DNA from: Calothrix parasitica NIES-267
Lineage (GTDB): Bacteria > Cyanobacteriota > Cyanobacteriia > Cyanobacteriales > Nostocaceae
Direction: 5' to 3'
Length of the DNA stretch: 64,000 nt
NCBI RefSeq assembly: GCF_002368095.1
Contig: NZ_AP018228.1
Span: 103,722 to 167,721 of the forward strand
Both the position numbers and the translations under genes were made by a program. A model generated the notes under the pieces. That model was not told the origin of the DNA. It did not search any database and saw nothing but the letters and a program-made list of their open reading frames with translations. Below, piece by piece: positions 34,401-43,658 of the stretch; the stretch's first letter is position 1; each line of letters begins with the position of its first letter.

Positions 34401-36745
34401 CTTGATTTGAAGCGAATCCCGTTCTCGGGATTGAAACATGCGGCAATTAAGTTAGAAGTAGCTGAGAATAACCTTGATTTGAAGCGAATCCCGTTCTCGG
34501 GATTGAAACGAATATTATGCCGAGCAAGTATCGGCAAGGGAAGGGCTTGATTTGAAGCGAATCCCGTTCTCGGGATTGAAACTGAAAACTTTCACAACCA
34601 TTATCTAAAGAATAATTGCTTGATTTGAAGCGAATCCCGTTCTCGGGATTGAAACTATATTTAACCTTGTTTCCTTGTCTATCAGTTTTCTTGATTTGAA
34701 GCGAATCCCGTTCTCGGGATTGAAACATATACAACGAGGACAAAAACAATCGTGGCTAACTCTTGATTTGAAGCGAATCCCGTTCTCGGGATTGAAACAT
34801 GTTTTGATTCCGTAGCAATGAACATAGCATTGGCTTGATTTGAAGCGAATCCCGTTCTCGGGATTGAAACGCTCCGTATTTCCCGTACATCAATAACTCA
34901 AATGAACTTGATTTGAAGCGAATCCCGTTCTCGGGATTGAAACTTAACCTTGATTCCAACTGGAGTTAAGGTTATTTTTCTTGATTTGAAGCGAATCCCG
35001 TTCTCGGGATTGAAACAATATTATCTACTAACATTTACTAATGCTAATTGGCTTGATTTGAAGCGAATCCCGTTCTCGGGATTGAAACAACGTCTTGCTT
35101 CAACTGCTCCGCTTGTTGCTCTGTCTTGATTTGAAGCGAATCCCGTTCTCGGGATTGAAACAGCTTCAGGCGTGGCACGTCATGCTTACAATTGGGCTTG
35201 ATTTGAAGCGAATCCCGTTCTCGGGATTGAAACTTAGAACTACTCACTAAACAAAGAATCCTAACAAACTTGATTTGAAGCGAATCCCGTTCTCGGGATT
35301 GAAACTATAAGATTGGCTCTGATGCCTCATCAACTATTTCTAACTTGATTTGAAGCGAATCCCGTTCTCGGGATTGAAACATTATCTTGACCCCTATTAA
35401 TAGCGAGTCGCAAACTTGATTTGAAGCGAATCCCGTTCTCGGGATTGAAACTACTGAAACTTGATATTTAAGTTTAGAGTGGCAAAACTTGATTTGAAGC
35501 GAATCCCGTTCTCGGGATTGAAACGCAGTAAACTTTTAGAGGAATTACTGCTTACCTTCCTTGATTTGAAGCGAATCCCGTTCTCGGGATTGAAACCTAA
35601 AGAATCTGTGAGGATTAGGGGTAACACCTGGGACTTGATTTGAAGCGAATCCCGTTCTCGGGATTGAAACATTAATTTTGCTGCCAAGATGGCGAAGCGG
35701 ATGGACTTGATTTGAAGCGAATCCCGTTCTCGGGATTGAAACGTCAAATACGACAATTCCCAAGAAGCTGAGTTAGTTCTTGATTTGAAGCGAATCCCGT
35801 TCTCGGGATTGAAACACTTTGGTCTGTGTCATCTGGAAATAACCCCCTATACTTGATTTGAAGCGAATCCCGTTCTCGGGATTGAAACTGTTGGTCAAAG
35901 ATTTGGAATCTGAGATATACAAAAACTTGATTTGAAGCGAATCCCGTTCTCGGGATTGAAACATAGATTTATAGCCGCTTCAAGTGCGGCTGTAGCTCTT
36001 GATTTGAAGCGAATCCCGTTCTCGGGATTGAAACTAATCTTTGACTGTTTCTAATTGGGGGATATCGCCCTTGATTTGAAGCGAATCCCGTTCTCGGGAT
36101 TGAAACTCAACAAGCTTAGGAGGCTCTTTAACCTCTTCTCCCTTGATTTGAAGCGAATCCCGTTCTCGGGATTGAAACGTAAATATTTCTCTACGTTCGG
36201 TGGCGATATCTTCCTTGATTTGAAGCGAATCCCGTTCTCGGGATTGAAACATCATTCGTGACAGAACATTATCAAAAGCGCGAGCCTTGATTTGAAGCGA
36301 ATCCCGTTCTCGGGATTGAAACCTTTCTTTCTATCGTTTGCGATTCCAGATTCGTGATTCTTGATTTGAAGCGAATCCCGTTCTCGGGATTGAAACCGGA
36401 CACCGAGCCATTGAAGAGTTGGACGCGGTTCCCTTGATTTGAAGCGAATCCCGTTCTCGGGATTGAAACTTGTAAATGGGCGTTATTCATTTCAACAACG
36501 GGGACTTGATTTGAAGCGAATCCCGTTCTCGGGATTGAAACAAAATTGATGCTGCCGACTTTGAACGTCAAATTAAACTTGATTTGAAGCGAATCCCGTT
36601 CTCGGGATTGAAACACTTCTGAATCAAATGTTGGCGCGTAAGATTCGTCCTTGATTTGAAGCGAATCCCGTTCTCGGGACTGAAACGTACCACGGGTGCT
36701 TACAATACCGCTTCACCAACAACTTGATTTAAAACGAATCCTGTT
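34401..36745 (+). CRISPR. CRISPR array 1: 32 full 37-bp repeats plus one decayed repeat
   Basis: Repeats of 37 bp begin CTTGATTTGAAGCGAATC and end GGGATTGAAAC, with a 7-bp stem AATCCCG-TTCT-CGGGATT. Spacers are mostly 34-38 bp; the repeat period is 71-75 bp. The first repeat is at 34401. The last full one (36650-36686) has one change (GGGACTG), and a degenerate partial copy follows at 36723, so the right side is the old end and transcription runs left to right from the leader. Cas6 cleavage would leave the 8-nt tag ATTGAAAC. ORFs predicted here are repeat translations only. Confidence 0.98.
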
Positions 36746-36831
36746 AAATCCAAAATTCAACATTGTGGAATACCCCTTTTCCACCTCCATGCTATAAATA
36801 TTTCAGTAAACAACAAACGGCTTCAAGCCCG

Positions 36832-38646
36832 ATGATAGACAGACTTTTTATTCCCAAAAATTTTAATAGTTATGCTGATACTTTTTTGATGTTGGGTTTA
36901 GCCTATCTTGTTGAATCCGCTCTCAAAGCAACTAAGCAAAAAACCACAATCCAACTGATTGACAAAGGTACGGCTTATGTAATCCAATTTAAAAAAGCTG
37001 TAAATATCGAATCAATTTCCGAACTTACATACTCAAATCCTTTCCCACCAGTCAAAGGTAAAAATACAGATATCAGTAAAATACCCGCAGAGGTTAAACC
37101 TTTTGACACTGTTGAGGAAGGTCGAATTCGTAAGCTTTATCGAGAGTTTTTGTTTCAACAGCGGGGAAAAACTGAAAATAGGGAAGAATCACCCAAACCA
37201 CCAGACTACAGAACTCAAAATGGTGTATTTCTCACTTCCATGAGGTGCGATCGCAATCACAATAAGCTGTGGTTTGATAGTTGGGAATTGCGAGAAAATT
37301 ACGGTTTTTTTATTGCTGCTCTTTTCCAAGGTTTTGGTCAAGAAAATCCGGGAGTCGAAGCTGTTGGGAAGTTATTTTACGAATCGACAGGTTGTAAATT
37401 ACCAGGTAGTGGAAGTGCTGTAAAGGTTTATTTACCAAGTTCGGTACAAGGTGTAAATCGAGTTAAAGCAGATAGCAACAAAGTAGATCCACAAAAGGCT
37501 GATTGGTTGAGTTTGCTGTTAATTGCTACCGGATTTTTTCATTTTGCTATTGCCGAACGAATAAAAATAAACGATAAAGCCTTTGACTGGCGAGCATTTG
37601 CTTTACAACCGCAAGATATTTTATATAGTAAATACACGAAAATAAGTCAGCATTTATTAATACATATTCCTGGTGGAGGTCACGGTATTGCTCGATTTGA
37701 TGCAGAATTAGTATTGCAGTTTTGTCAGGAAATGCTCGAATACCATCAAGCTTTAGAAAATAGAGAAATTGAGACAGAAGGAGAGGATTTTGACGATATC
37801 TTCGATAAACCTGTAAACCATTTTATTAGTAACTTTGCGGGAACTCATTTCGGTTCTAAAGGACAAGTTTACGGAGTCAAGGACATATTTAGTTTGGGAC
37901 TTCCTAGTTGGATACATCCCGCTAATAGTTCGGAGCTATACGATTATCAAAATATTTTAGAAGAACATCTGAGGGTAGTACGTTCTTTATCGATTGACGA
38001 CGCAAACACAGAATTAATCGCAGCCTATCGAGATTTTATTACCGGCAATGATTTATATCAATTTTTTCGTTTCCAAGTCAGCTATGCAGATTATGTGACA
38101 AAAAAGTATAGTAACGCTAATTCTAGAGTTGTATTATTTTCAAAACAGGGAATCGACCTCATGACAAGAAGTTTTACTGCTAAATCGCGTCAAAGTGATA
38201 AAGATTTAAAATTAACTGAAATTACAGAAAATCAAGGTTTTTTAAATATTGCAAAAGCTATAAATAGCGCTACAGTTTATGCAGGAAATATCCGCGATAA
38301 AGAAGGAAACATTAGAGAAACCGGCTGGGAAAGAATCTATGGATTAGCCCAGCGTTTGAGCAGTCAATCGGGTTCAAAAAAAGATTTTATTATCGAAATT
38401 AGTTCGTTTTTAGCAAGTTATCAAAACGAAAATTTACGTATCGATGATGAATTAAGAAAACAAAATAAACCTCGACGTATTTGGACAACAAAAGATGATT
38501 TAGACAAGTTAATTGACTTAATCGATGAACATGGCTCTAGCTTAGTCGCTAACCTGTTAATCGCTTACGGATATGCTAAAGGTTGGGGTAAATCCAAGGA
38601 ATCGGAAAAAACTGAAGAAATTAGCAACGAACAAAAAGCAGCATAA
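36832..38646 (+). CDS. cas8: Cas8-type large subunit of a type I effector
   Basis: The protein is 604 aa from ATG 36832 (IDRLFIPKNFNSYADTFLML). An upstream TTG at 36763 would add 23 residues derived from the array edge and is unlikely. I do not recognise catalytic motifs. Assignment rests on its size, its position as first gene before cas7-cas5-cas6, and the lack of an HD or GGDD motif, which excludes Cas10d. It would recognise the PAM and recruit Cas3. Subtype (I-A/I-B/MYXAN-like) cannot be fixed from sequence alone. The C-terminal helical region (LVANLLIAYGYAKGWGK) resembles a small-subunit-like bundle. Confidence 0.68.
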   Translation: MIDRLFIPKNFNSYADTFLMLGLAYLVESALKATKQKTTIQLIDKGTAYVIQFKKAVNIESISELTYSNPFPPVKGKNTDISKIPAEVKPFDTVEEGRIRKLYREFLFQQRGKTENREESPKPPDYRTQNGVFLTSMRCDRNHNKLWFDSWELRENYGFFIAALFQGFGQENPGVEAVGKLFYESTGCKLPGSGSAVKVYLPSSVQGVNRVKADSNKVDPQKADWLSLLLIATGFFHFAIAERIKINDKAFDWRAFALQPQDILYSKYTKISQHLLIHIPGGGHGIARFDAELVLQFCQEMLEYHQALENREIETEGEDFDDIFDKPVNHFISNFAGTHFGSKGQVYGVKDIFSLGLPSWIHPANSSELYDYQNILEEHLRVVRSLSIDDANTELIAAYRDFITGNDLYQFFRFQVSYADYVTKKYSNANSRVVLFSKQGIDLMTRSFTAKSRQSDKDLKLTEITENQGFLNIAKAINSATVYAGNIRDKEGNIRETGWERIYGLAQRLSSQSGSKKDFIIEISSFLASYQNENLRIDDELRKQNKPRRIWTTKDDLDKLIDLIDEHGSSLVANLLIAYGYAKGWGKSKESEKTEEISNEQKAA

Positions 38647-38723
38647 TTCTTTCTTGACCTCAGTGAAACTCAGCGCTTACTTTACGTCAATTTGCGTTTA
38701 TAGAAATATCAAAAACAATAACA

Positions 38724-39689
38724 ATGTCTGACAAAAATTTTCCGATATATTCAATTTCCATAAGCGGATTAGCTTCCTGGCAACTCCATGCTTTAAATAA
38801 CGAAGGAAATGAAGGAAATCAATCTTTAACTCGTCGTTATTATATTATCCAAAAAGGTATGAGCGAACCGGAATATGTTAACGGTGTTTCTGGGGATATG
38901 CTCAAGCATATTCAAGCCGGACATTTACACAGCATTGCTATCGAGTCAAACTTAAATTTATCAGCAGGTGGACAACAATTTAATCCCGATAGAATTGGTT
39001 ATGATATTGAACAAAAGCTACCAATTTTTAACCAAGAACACATCGATTTAACCACCAAAACAGATAGAATCCTACAGCTTTGCTCCATCAGCGATTTAGA
39101 AGGATTTATGGTGACTGAAAAGAAAGGACAAACCCTCAAACGAGAATCTGTAATTGAATTTGGAGCGGTAGTTGGTATTCCTACCTTTGTCAAAACCCAA
39201 AATTACTTTCATGCTAAATACGGTGTAGAAAATCCCACTCCCTACAACGTCCAGATAAGCTCTGGTTTATATGCAACTGTCCTCAATATCGAAGCTTTTC
39301 GTATCGGTTATAATCCCCATAATTTCAGCTACAGCATTGATATCAACGAACGCAAACAGCGCTTAGATGCATTGCTCAAAAGCGTCCTCTATACCTATAT
39401 CCAACCCAACGGAGCTAAACGTAACACTAACTTACCCCATCTAGACCATTTTGAAGGAGTAATCACCCTTAGTACCCGTCGCTGTCCTGCTCCCATGTTG
39501 AGTCCGTTAAATATGGACAGCTACAATCGTGAAATTCACAGTCTGGCTAACACCTTAAATACAATCAACGGTGAAGGTACAATTCACTGCTTTGAGTTTG
39601 AATCAATGTCGCAATTTGCCGAACAAATCCAAACAATTATTGCATGTGGACAACCTTGGGAGAACGATAATGCTGAAGCAATCGAATAA
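38724..39689 (+). CDS. cas7: Cas7 (DevR/Cst2-like) backbone subunit
   Basis: This 321-aa protein has the typical DevR-family start SISGLASWQLHALNNEGNEGN, followed by an aromatic-rich segment (RRYYIIQKGMSEPEYVNGV) and SVIEFGAVVGIPTFVKTQN. Cas7 subunits line the crRNA spacer in the Cascade backbone; the DevR members can also autoregulate. The 3' end overlaps cas5 by 20 bp, showing one operon. The preceding gap to cas8 is 77 bp. Confidence 0.88.
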   Translation: MSDKNFPIYSISISGLASWQLHALNNEGNEGNQSLTRRYYIIQKGMSEPEYVNGVSGDMLKHIQAGHLHSIAIESNLNLSAGGQQFNPDRIGYDIEQKLPIFNQEHIDLTTKTDRILQLCSISDLEGFMVTEKKGQTLKRESVIEFGAVVGIPTFVKTQNYFHAKYGVENPTPYNVQISSGLYATVLNIEAFRIGYNPHNFSYSIDINERKQRLDALLKSVLYTYIQPNGAKRNTNLPHLDHFEGVITLSTRRCPAPMLSPLNMDSYNREIHSLANTLNTINGEGTIHCFEFESMSQFAEQIQTIIACGQPWENDNAEAIE

Positions 39690-40422
39690 TTCTACTAATT
39701 CCTCTGTGTTAGACGAAAACTTAAAATGGCTCACCGTCAATTATCAACCCGTAAGTTTATTCACCCTTAAACGCTCCAATGCTACCAGCATGGCTGCACG
39801 TTCCAATCTTGTACCCACACCCTACGCTATCAAAATGGCTTTATTAAAAGCACTGTTAGAAAGCCAAGGTAAACACCACCAAAACGATTTTGATAACTGG
39901 ATAGAAAATGAATTTATCTGGATTCGAGACTTGCAAATATATTTACAACCACCAGAACAACTAGTGGTTAATCGCAACGGTTATAAACTACGTTACTACG
40001 ACCAAACTGCCGACAAAGCAGATAAAACTCGTTCTACCTTACCCATCCAAGACGGATTTGTATTCCGAGAATGGATACATTTACAGGGAGAACTAAAAAT
40101 CTGTGCTGGGGAATGTGACGATTTAAGAAAATTAACCCAGCTATTTGCTCAAATCAACTATTTTGGTAAAAAAGGTTGCTTTTTTCAATATCTTCCCGAT
40201 GCTACAGAAAAAACCTCTCAACCTAGCTTTACACAAGATCCCAACAGTGGTTTTACCGTACAGCCAATGGATGACATGGGTCAAAAAACTACTTTTAACC
40301 GCATCAATCCATTTTCTCAAGATAAAGCCCAACTTAATAAAGATAGAATAATTAAGCCAGAATTTTTACCCTTGAAACTGCATTCTACAACTGCTCGTTA
40401 TGACTTCTACCAAAGATATTAA
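39670..40422 (+). CDS. cas5: Cas5 subunit
   Basis: The protein is 250 aa from the ATG at 39670, which overlaps the cas7 end; a longer upstream frame exists but lies wholly within cas7. The pattern VPTPYAIKMALLKALLES near residues 47-64 is the Cas5 helix after the first strand, and the protein has a C-terminal RAMP-like part (HSTTARYDFYQRY). Cas5 binds the 5' handle of crRNA and contacts Cas8. It overlaps cas6 by 23 bp. Identification is by pattern plus conserved order cas8-cas7-cas5-cas6. Confidence 0.75.
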   Translation: MLKQSNNSTNSSVLDENLKWLTVNYQPVSLFTLKRSNATSMAARSNLVPTPYAIKMALLKALLESQGKHHQNDFDNWIENEFIWIRDLQIYLQPPEQLVVNRNGYKLRYYDQTADKADKTRSTLPIQDGFVFREWIHLQGELKICAGECDDLRKLTQLFAQINYFGKKGCFFQYLPDATEKTSQPSFTQDPNSGFTVQPMDDMGQKTTFNRINPFSQDKAQLNKDRIIKPEFLPLKLHSTTARYDFYQRY

Positions 40423-41425
40423 CTTCGCTGGTTTAAGCGTTGTTTTGCAGCCCTTACAATCATCTTCCCCCGTAACTCCTTTACACGAATGGCTTGCAGA
40501 TTTTGACACCTTACCTATCTGGATACCTTTACGTAAAACCAACGGTATCAGTAAAATTATGCCAGTGCTGCCACAACCGCAATCATATCCAAACTTAATG
40601 CAAGTCATATGTCAGCAAATTGGCAGTAATAGTTCGGTAGAATGGCGAGAAAAACCTTATAGCATCGGTGGTGTAGAAGTCGATTCCCATTCATTACATA
40701 CAATTCAACTTAATATCTCCACATTTAAACCCTTTCCTCCCACATTATCGCGAGCCATTCATGCATTGTGCTTGCGCTGGTTTGCCAATACAAGTTCCGA
40801 ATTAGCAGAAAAACTGCATCAGCAAGCAACTTTGCCTATGACCATAGGCTTAAAATATTGTTCTCCCAAACAAAGTCTGTTAAGAATTAGTTTATTACAA
40901 AAAGAATTACTCGCACCTTTATTGTGGGGAATGAATGCAGATTTAGGAAACGAAATAGTTTTAGCAGGAATTCCCTGTCGTTTGGGTGGTTGGGTCGATA
41001 TCATCCAAAGTAGCAGCTACGAGAGACTTGTACAAATTCCAGCTCAAAAAACTATAGAATTTCAATTTCTTACACCCACCAGTTTCAAACAAAATCAAAA
41101 TATTCAACCCTTTCCCCTCCCCGAACTAGTTTTCAAAGGATTATTGCGTCGTTGGAATACATTTGCACCACAAGAACTACACTTTCCCCAAATCGAATGG
41201 AACGGAGTAGTTTCTGGTTACGAACTGAAAACCTACGCAATGAAAATGGAAGGAGGAGCAGAAATTGGAGCAGAAGGAAAGGTAAAATATCGATTTAAAG
41301 ACAGCGAACAAGCTCGAATCGCCACAATTTTAGCTCACTTTGCTTGCTATTCCGGAATTGGTAGAAAAACCGGGATGGGAATGGGGCAGGTGACAGTTAA
41401 CAGTGAACAATTATCAACTAAATGA
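40400..41425 (+). CDS. cas6: Cas6 pre-crRNA endoribonuclease
   Basis: This 341-aa protein has the Cas6 C-terminal signature: ILAHFACYSGIGRKTGMGMGQV, the glycine-rich loop near residues 312-332. The middle contains strand-rich RAMP folds (IEFQFLTPTSFKQNQN, followed by PELVFKGLLRRWN). A candidate catalytic His is in the N-terminal half (SHSLHTIQLN). It should cut the repeat hairpin at the base of the CGGGATT stem, leaving ATTGAAAC. One Cas6 probably serves both arrays, whose repeats differ at two positions. It overlaps cas4 by 4 bp. Confidence 0.85.
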   Translation: MTSTKDINFAGLSVVLQPLQSSSPVTPLHEWLADFDTLPIWIPLRKTNGISKIMPVLPQPQSYPNLMQVICQQIGSNSSVEWREKPYSIGGVEVDSHSLHTIQLNISTFKPFPPTLSRAIHALCLRWFANTSSELAEKLHQQATLPMTIGLKYCSPKQSLLRISLLQKELLAPLLWGMNADLGNEIVLAGIPCRLGGWVDIIQSSSYERLVQIPAQKTIEFQFLTPTSFKQNQNIQPFPLPELVFKGLLRRWNTFAPQELHFPQIEWNGVVSGYELKTYAMKMEGGAEIGAEGKVKYRFKDSEQARIATILAHFACYSGIGRKTGMGMGQVTVNSEQLSTK

Positions 41426-42006
41426 AAGAAAATTACTTACCCCTTGCCTATCTTAACGCTTGGGAATATTGTCCGCGCCGATTTTATTTTGAATATGTTT
41501 TAGGGGAAATGGAGGATAACGAACATATTCTTTTAGGTCGTCATTTACACAGAAATATCAATGAAGAATTAATAGTTACTGAAGGTAATACAACAATCCG
41601 ACAGCAACAGTGGGTGTGGAATGACAGACTTAGAATTGCCGGTATCATCGATGCGGTAGAAGAAACCGAAGGACAACTGGTTCCTATAGAATACAAAAAA
41701 GGAAAAATGGCACGACATCTCAACGACCATTTTCAACTTTGCGGTGCTGCATTATGTTTGGAAGAGCGTACTGGAAGCAGCATTACCTATGGAGAAATTT
41801 TCTATCATGCCAACCGCAGAAGAGAAACCGTAGCCTTTACTCCCCAATTACGACAGGCTACAGAACAGGCTATTTCCCTAGCTCAGATTGCTGTCAATAA
41901 ACCTATACCAGCCCCTATCGATAACACTAAAAAATGCCAGTCATGCAGCTTAATCAAAATATGTTTACCCCATGAAGTAAAAGCACTCCGCTCAACATTT
42001 TCTTAA
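41422..42006 (+). CDS. cas4: Cas4 exonuclease for spacer processing
   Basis: This 194-aa protein has an Fe-S cluster set with Cys in WEYCPRRFYFEYV near the N-terminus and three Cys in KKCQSCSLIKICLP near the C-terminus. RecB-type nuclease motifs follow: GIIDAVEE (Asp) and VPIEYKKGK (Glu-x-Lys). Cas4 trims prespacers and helps select PAM-containing ends with Cas1-Cas2. It overlaps cas6 by ATGA. The length is normal for free-standing Cas4. Confidence 0.92.
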   Translation: MKENYLPLAYLNAWEYCPRRFYFEYVLGEMEDNEHILLGRHLHRNINEELIVTEGNTTIRQQQWVWNDRLRIAGIIDAVEETEGQLVPIEYKKGKMARHLNDHFQLCGAALCLEERTGSSITYGEIFYHANRRRETVAFTPQLRQATEQAISLAQIAVNKPIPAPIDNTKKCQSCSLIKICLPHEVKALRSTFS

Positions 42007-42071
42007 CAAAGAATAAGAAATTTAGGCTAGAAATATCAATCCAAAATCTAAAATCCAAAATCCAACCGATA

Positions 42072-43049
42072 ATGTCTGTACTTTACGTCACTCAAAGAGA
42101 AGCTATTCTCAGCAAAGTTTACGAAGCATTTAACGTAGCACTCAAACAACAAGATGGTAGCTGGAAGAAAAAAAGCATACCCGCTCAAACCGTCAACCAA
42201 GTAGTGCTTATGGGCAATCCCCAAGTCACTGGTGACGCTCTGGTCTACGCTTTAGAATTAGGAATGCCCGTACATTATCTTTCCTTCTTCGGAAAATACT
42301 TAGGCTCCGCGCTTCCCGGATACTCGCGCAACGGTCAACTTCGACTAGCTCAATACGCTGTTTATAACGATGCAACCCGTCGCTTGGAACTAGTTAAAGC
42401 AATAGTTACCACCAAAATCCACAATCAATACAACGTTCTCTATCGACACAAACAACGCGATAATTCCCTCAAACAGCGCAAAAAAATGGTCAAAAACCAG
42501 AAAACCATAGACCAGGTAAGAGGAATAGAAGGATTAGCAGCACGAGAATACTTTGCTTGCTGGCAAGCAATGGTAGGCAAAGATTGGACATTTAACGGTC
42601 GCAATCGTAACCCACCCACTGACCCAGTAAACGCATTATTAAGCTTTAGCTATGCATTACTGAGAACCCAAGTTACAGCAGCAGTTCATCTCGCAGGACT
42701 AGACCCTTACATCGGCTATCTACATGAAGTCCATCACGGACAACCTTCGATGGTATTGGATTTAATGGAAGAATTCCGCGCTTTAATTGCTGATAACGTA
42801 GTGTTAGGAGTGTTGAGTAAGCGAGAAATTCAACCGAAAGACTTTACCGAAAGTTTAGGAGCATATAGACTTTCCGATTCAGGGAGAAAAACTTTTTTAG
42901 AAGCTTTCGAGCGCAAAATGAACGACGAGTTTAAGCATCCCGTCTTTGATTATCGCTGCACCTATCGAAGAGCAATTGAACTACAAGCACGACTACTGAG
43001 CCGTCATTTACAGGAAGAAATTCCTTACAAACCCTTAGCTTTGAGATAA
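42072..43049 (+). CDS. cas1: Cas1 integrase
   Basis: This 325-aa protein has the conserved metal-binding residues Glu in GIEGLAAREYF, His in YLHEVHHGQPSM and Asp/Glu in LDLMEEFRALIAD. Cas1 with Cas2 inserts new spacers at the leader end. It follows cas4 by 65 bp of spacer DNA rich in short AATCCAAAATC-like repeats. All key residues are present and the length is normal, so adaptation may be active. Confidence 0.95.
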   Translation: MSVLYVTQREAILSKVYEAFNVALKQQDGSWKKKSIPAQTVNQVVLMGNPQVTGDALVYALELGMPVHYLSFFGKYLGSALPGYSRNGQLRLAQYAVYNDATRRLELVKAIVTTKIHNQYNVLYRHKQRDNSLKQRKKMVKNQKTIDQVRGIEGLAAREYFACWQAMVGKDWTFNGRNRNPPTDPVNALLSFSYALLRTQVTAAVHLAGLDPYIGYLHEVHHGQPSMVLDLMEEFRALIADNVVLGVLSKREIQPKDFTESLGAYRLSDSGRKTFLEAFERKMNDEFKHPVFDYRCTYRRAIELQARLLSRHLQEEIPYKPLALR

Positions 43050-43144
43050 ACGCTATCCTCCCGGTCAAAGGTTTGATTGAGCCTTTATTAACGTCACAAC
43101 CGCAATCAGAAGTTTTAACTGCTCACTGATAACTGTTAACTGAA

Positions 43145-43438
43145 ATGACAACACTTTTTTACTTAATTATCTACGATTTACCAGATAACAAAGCAGCTAA
43201 CAAACGTCGCACCCGACTGCATAAAATGCTCTCCGGTTATGGAACTTGGACGCAATACAGCGTGTTTGAATGTTTCTTAACTGCGATACAATTTACTAAA
43301 CTGCAAATCAAAGTCGAGAAACTAATCAAACCGGAGGAAGATTCAGTACGGATTTATGTTCTAGATACAGGTTCTGTAAAACGCACCATCACCTACGGTT
43401 CCGAAAAACCTCGACAAGATGAAGTAATTGTTTTATAG
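43145..43438 (+). CDS. cas2: Cas2
   Basis: This 97-aa protein has the Cas2 ferredoxin-like start LFYLIIYDLPDNKAANKRRT, then KMLSGYGTWTQYSVFEC and a C-terminal strand IYVLDTGSVKRTITYG. It forms the dimer bridging two Cas1 dimers. It ends 8 bp before the leader region of array 2, closing the cas operon. Confidence 0.95.
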   Translation: MTTLFYLIIYDLPDNKAANKRRTRLHKMLSGYGTWTQYSVFECFLTAIQFTKLQIKVEKLIKPEEDSVRIYVLDTGSVKRTITYGSEKPRQDEVIVL

Positions 43439-43446
43439 TCTTGATA

Positions 43447-43658
43447 TCAGCTTGATTTTTGGCAGACCGAAGCGGGGTCTAAAACCTGGGGGGTTCTGCC
43501 AAAATCGCCAGAACCACGACAATTCAATAGATACAGCTTTGTTGGATTTGAGATAAATGATAATTTATTTCAATAAGGGCTGTTGAAATTAACCCTTTTT
43601 TGGGGTTTGACAAAACCCGTTGTGGAATATAGGCGCTCTAAGGGTTTCAGCCTGCGGA
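43447..43658 (+). promoter_or_regulatory. Leader of CRISPR array 2
   Basis: This leader is near-identical to the leader of array 1 over about 210 bp, including the terminal block TTTGACAAAACCCGTTGTGG and TTTCAGCCTGCGGA before the first repeat. The inverted-repeat structure is present here too (about 43455-43505), with the stem AAAACC/GGTTTT weakened to a mismatch (GGTTC). Confidence 0.75.

Noticed and set aside
34362..36616. Many small ORFs on both strands inside CRISPR array 1
   Set aside because: They translate the repeat unit over and over (for example the QSRERDSLQIK or DLKRIPFSGLK blocks) and have no independent coding signal.
24857..43438. cas10 or Cas10d in the CRISPR locus
   Set aside because: No GGDD/palm motif or N-terminal HD-palm protein is seen. 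The large subunit at 36832 has neither, and the type III operon starts with a truncated RAMP at the IS.
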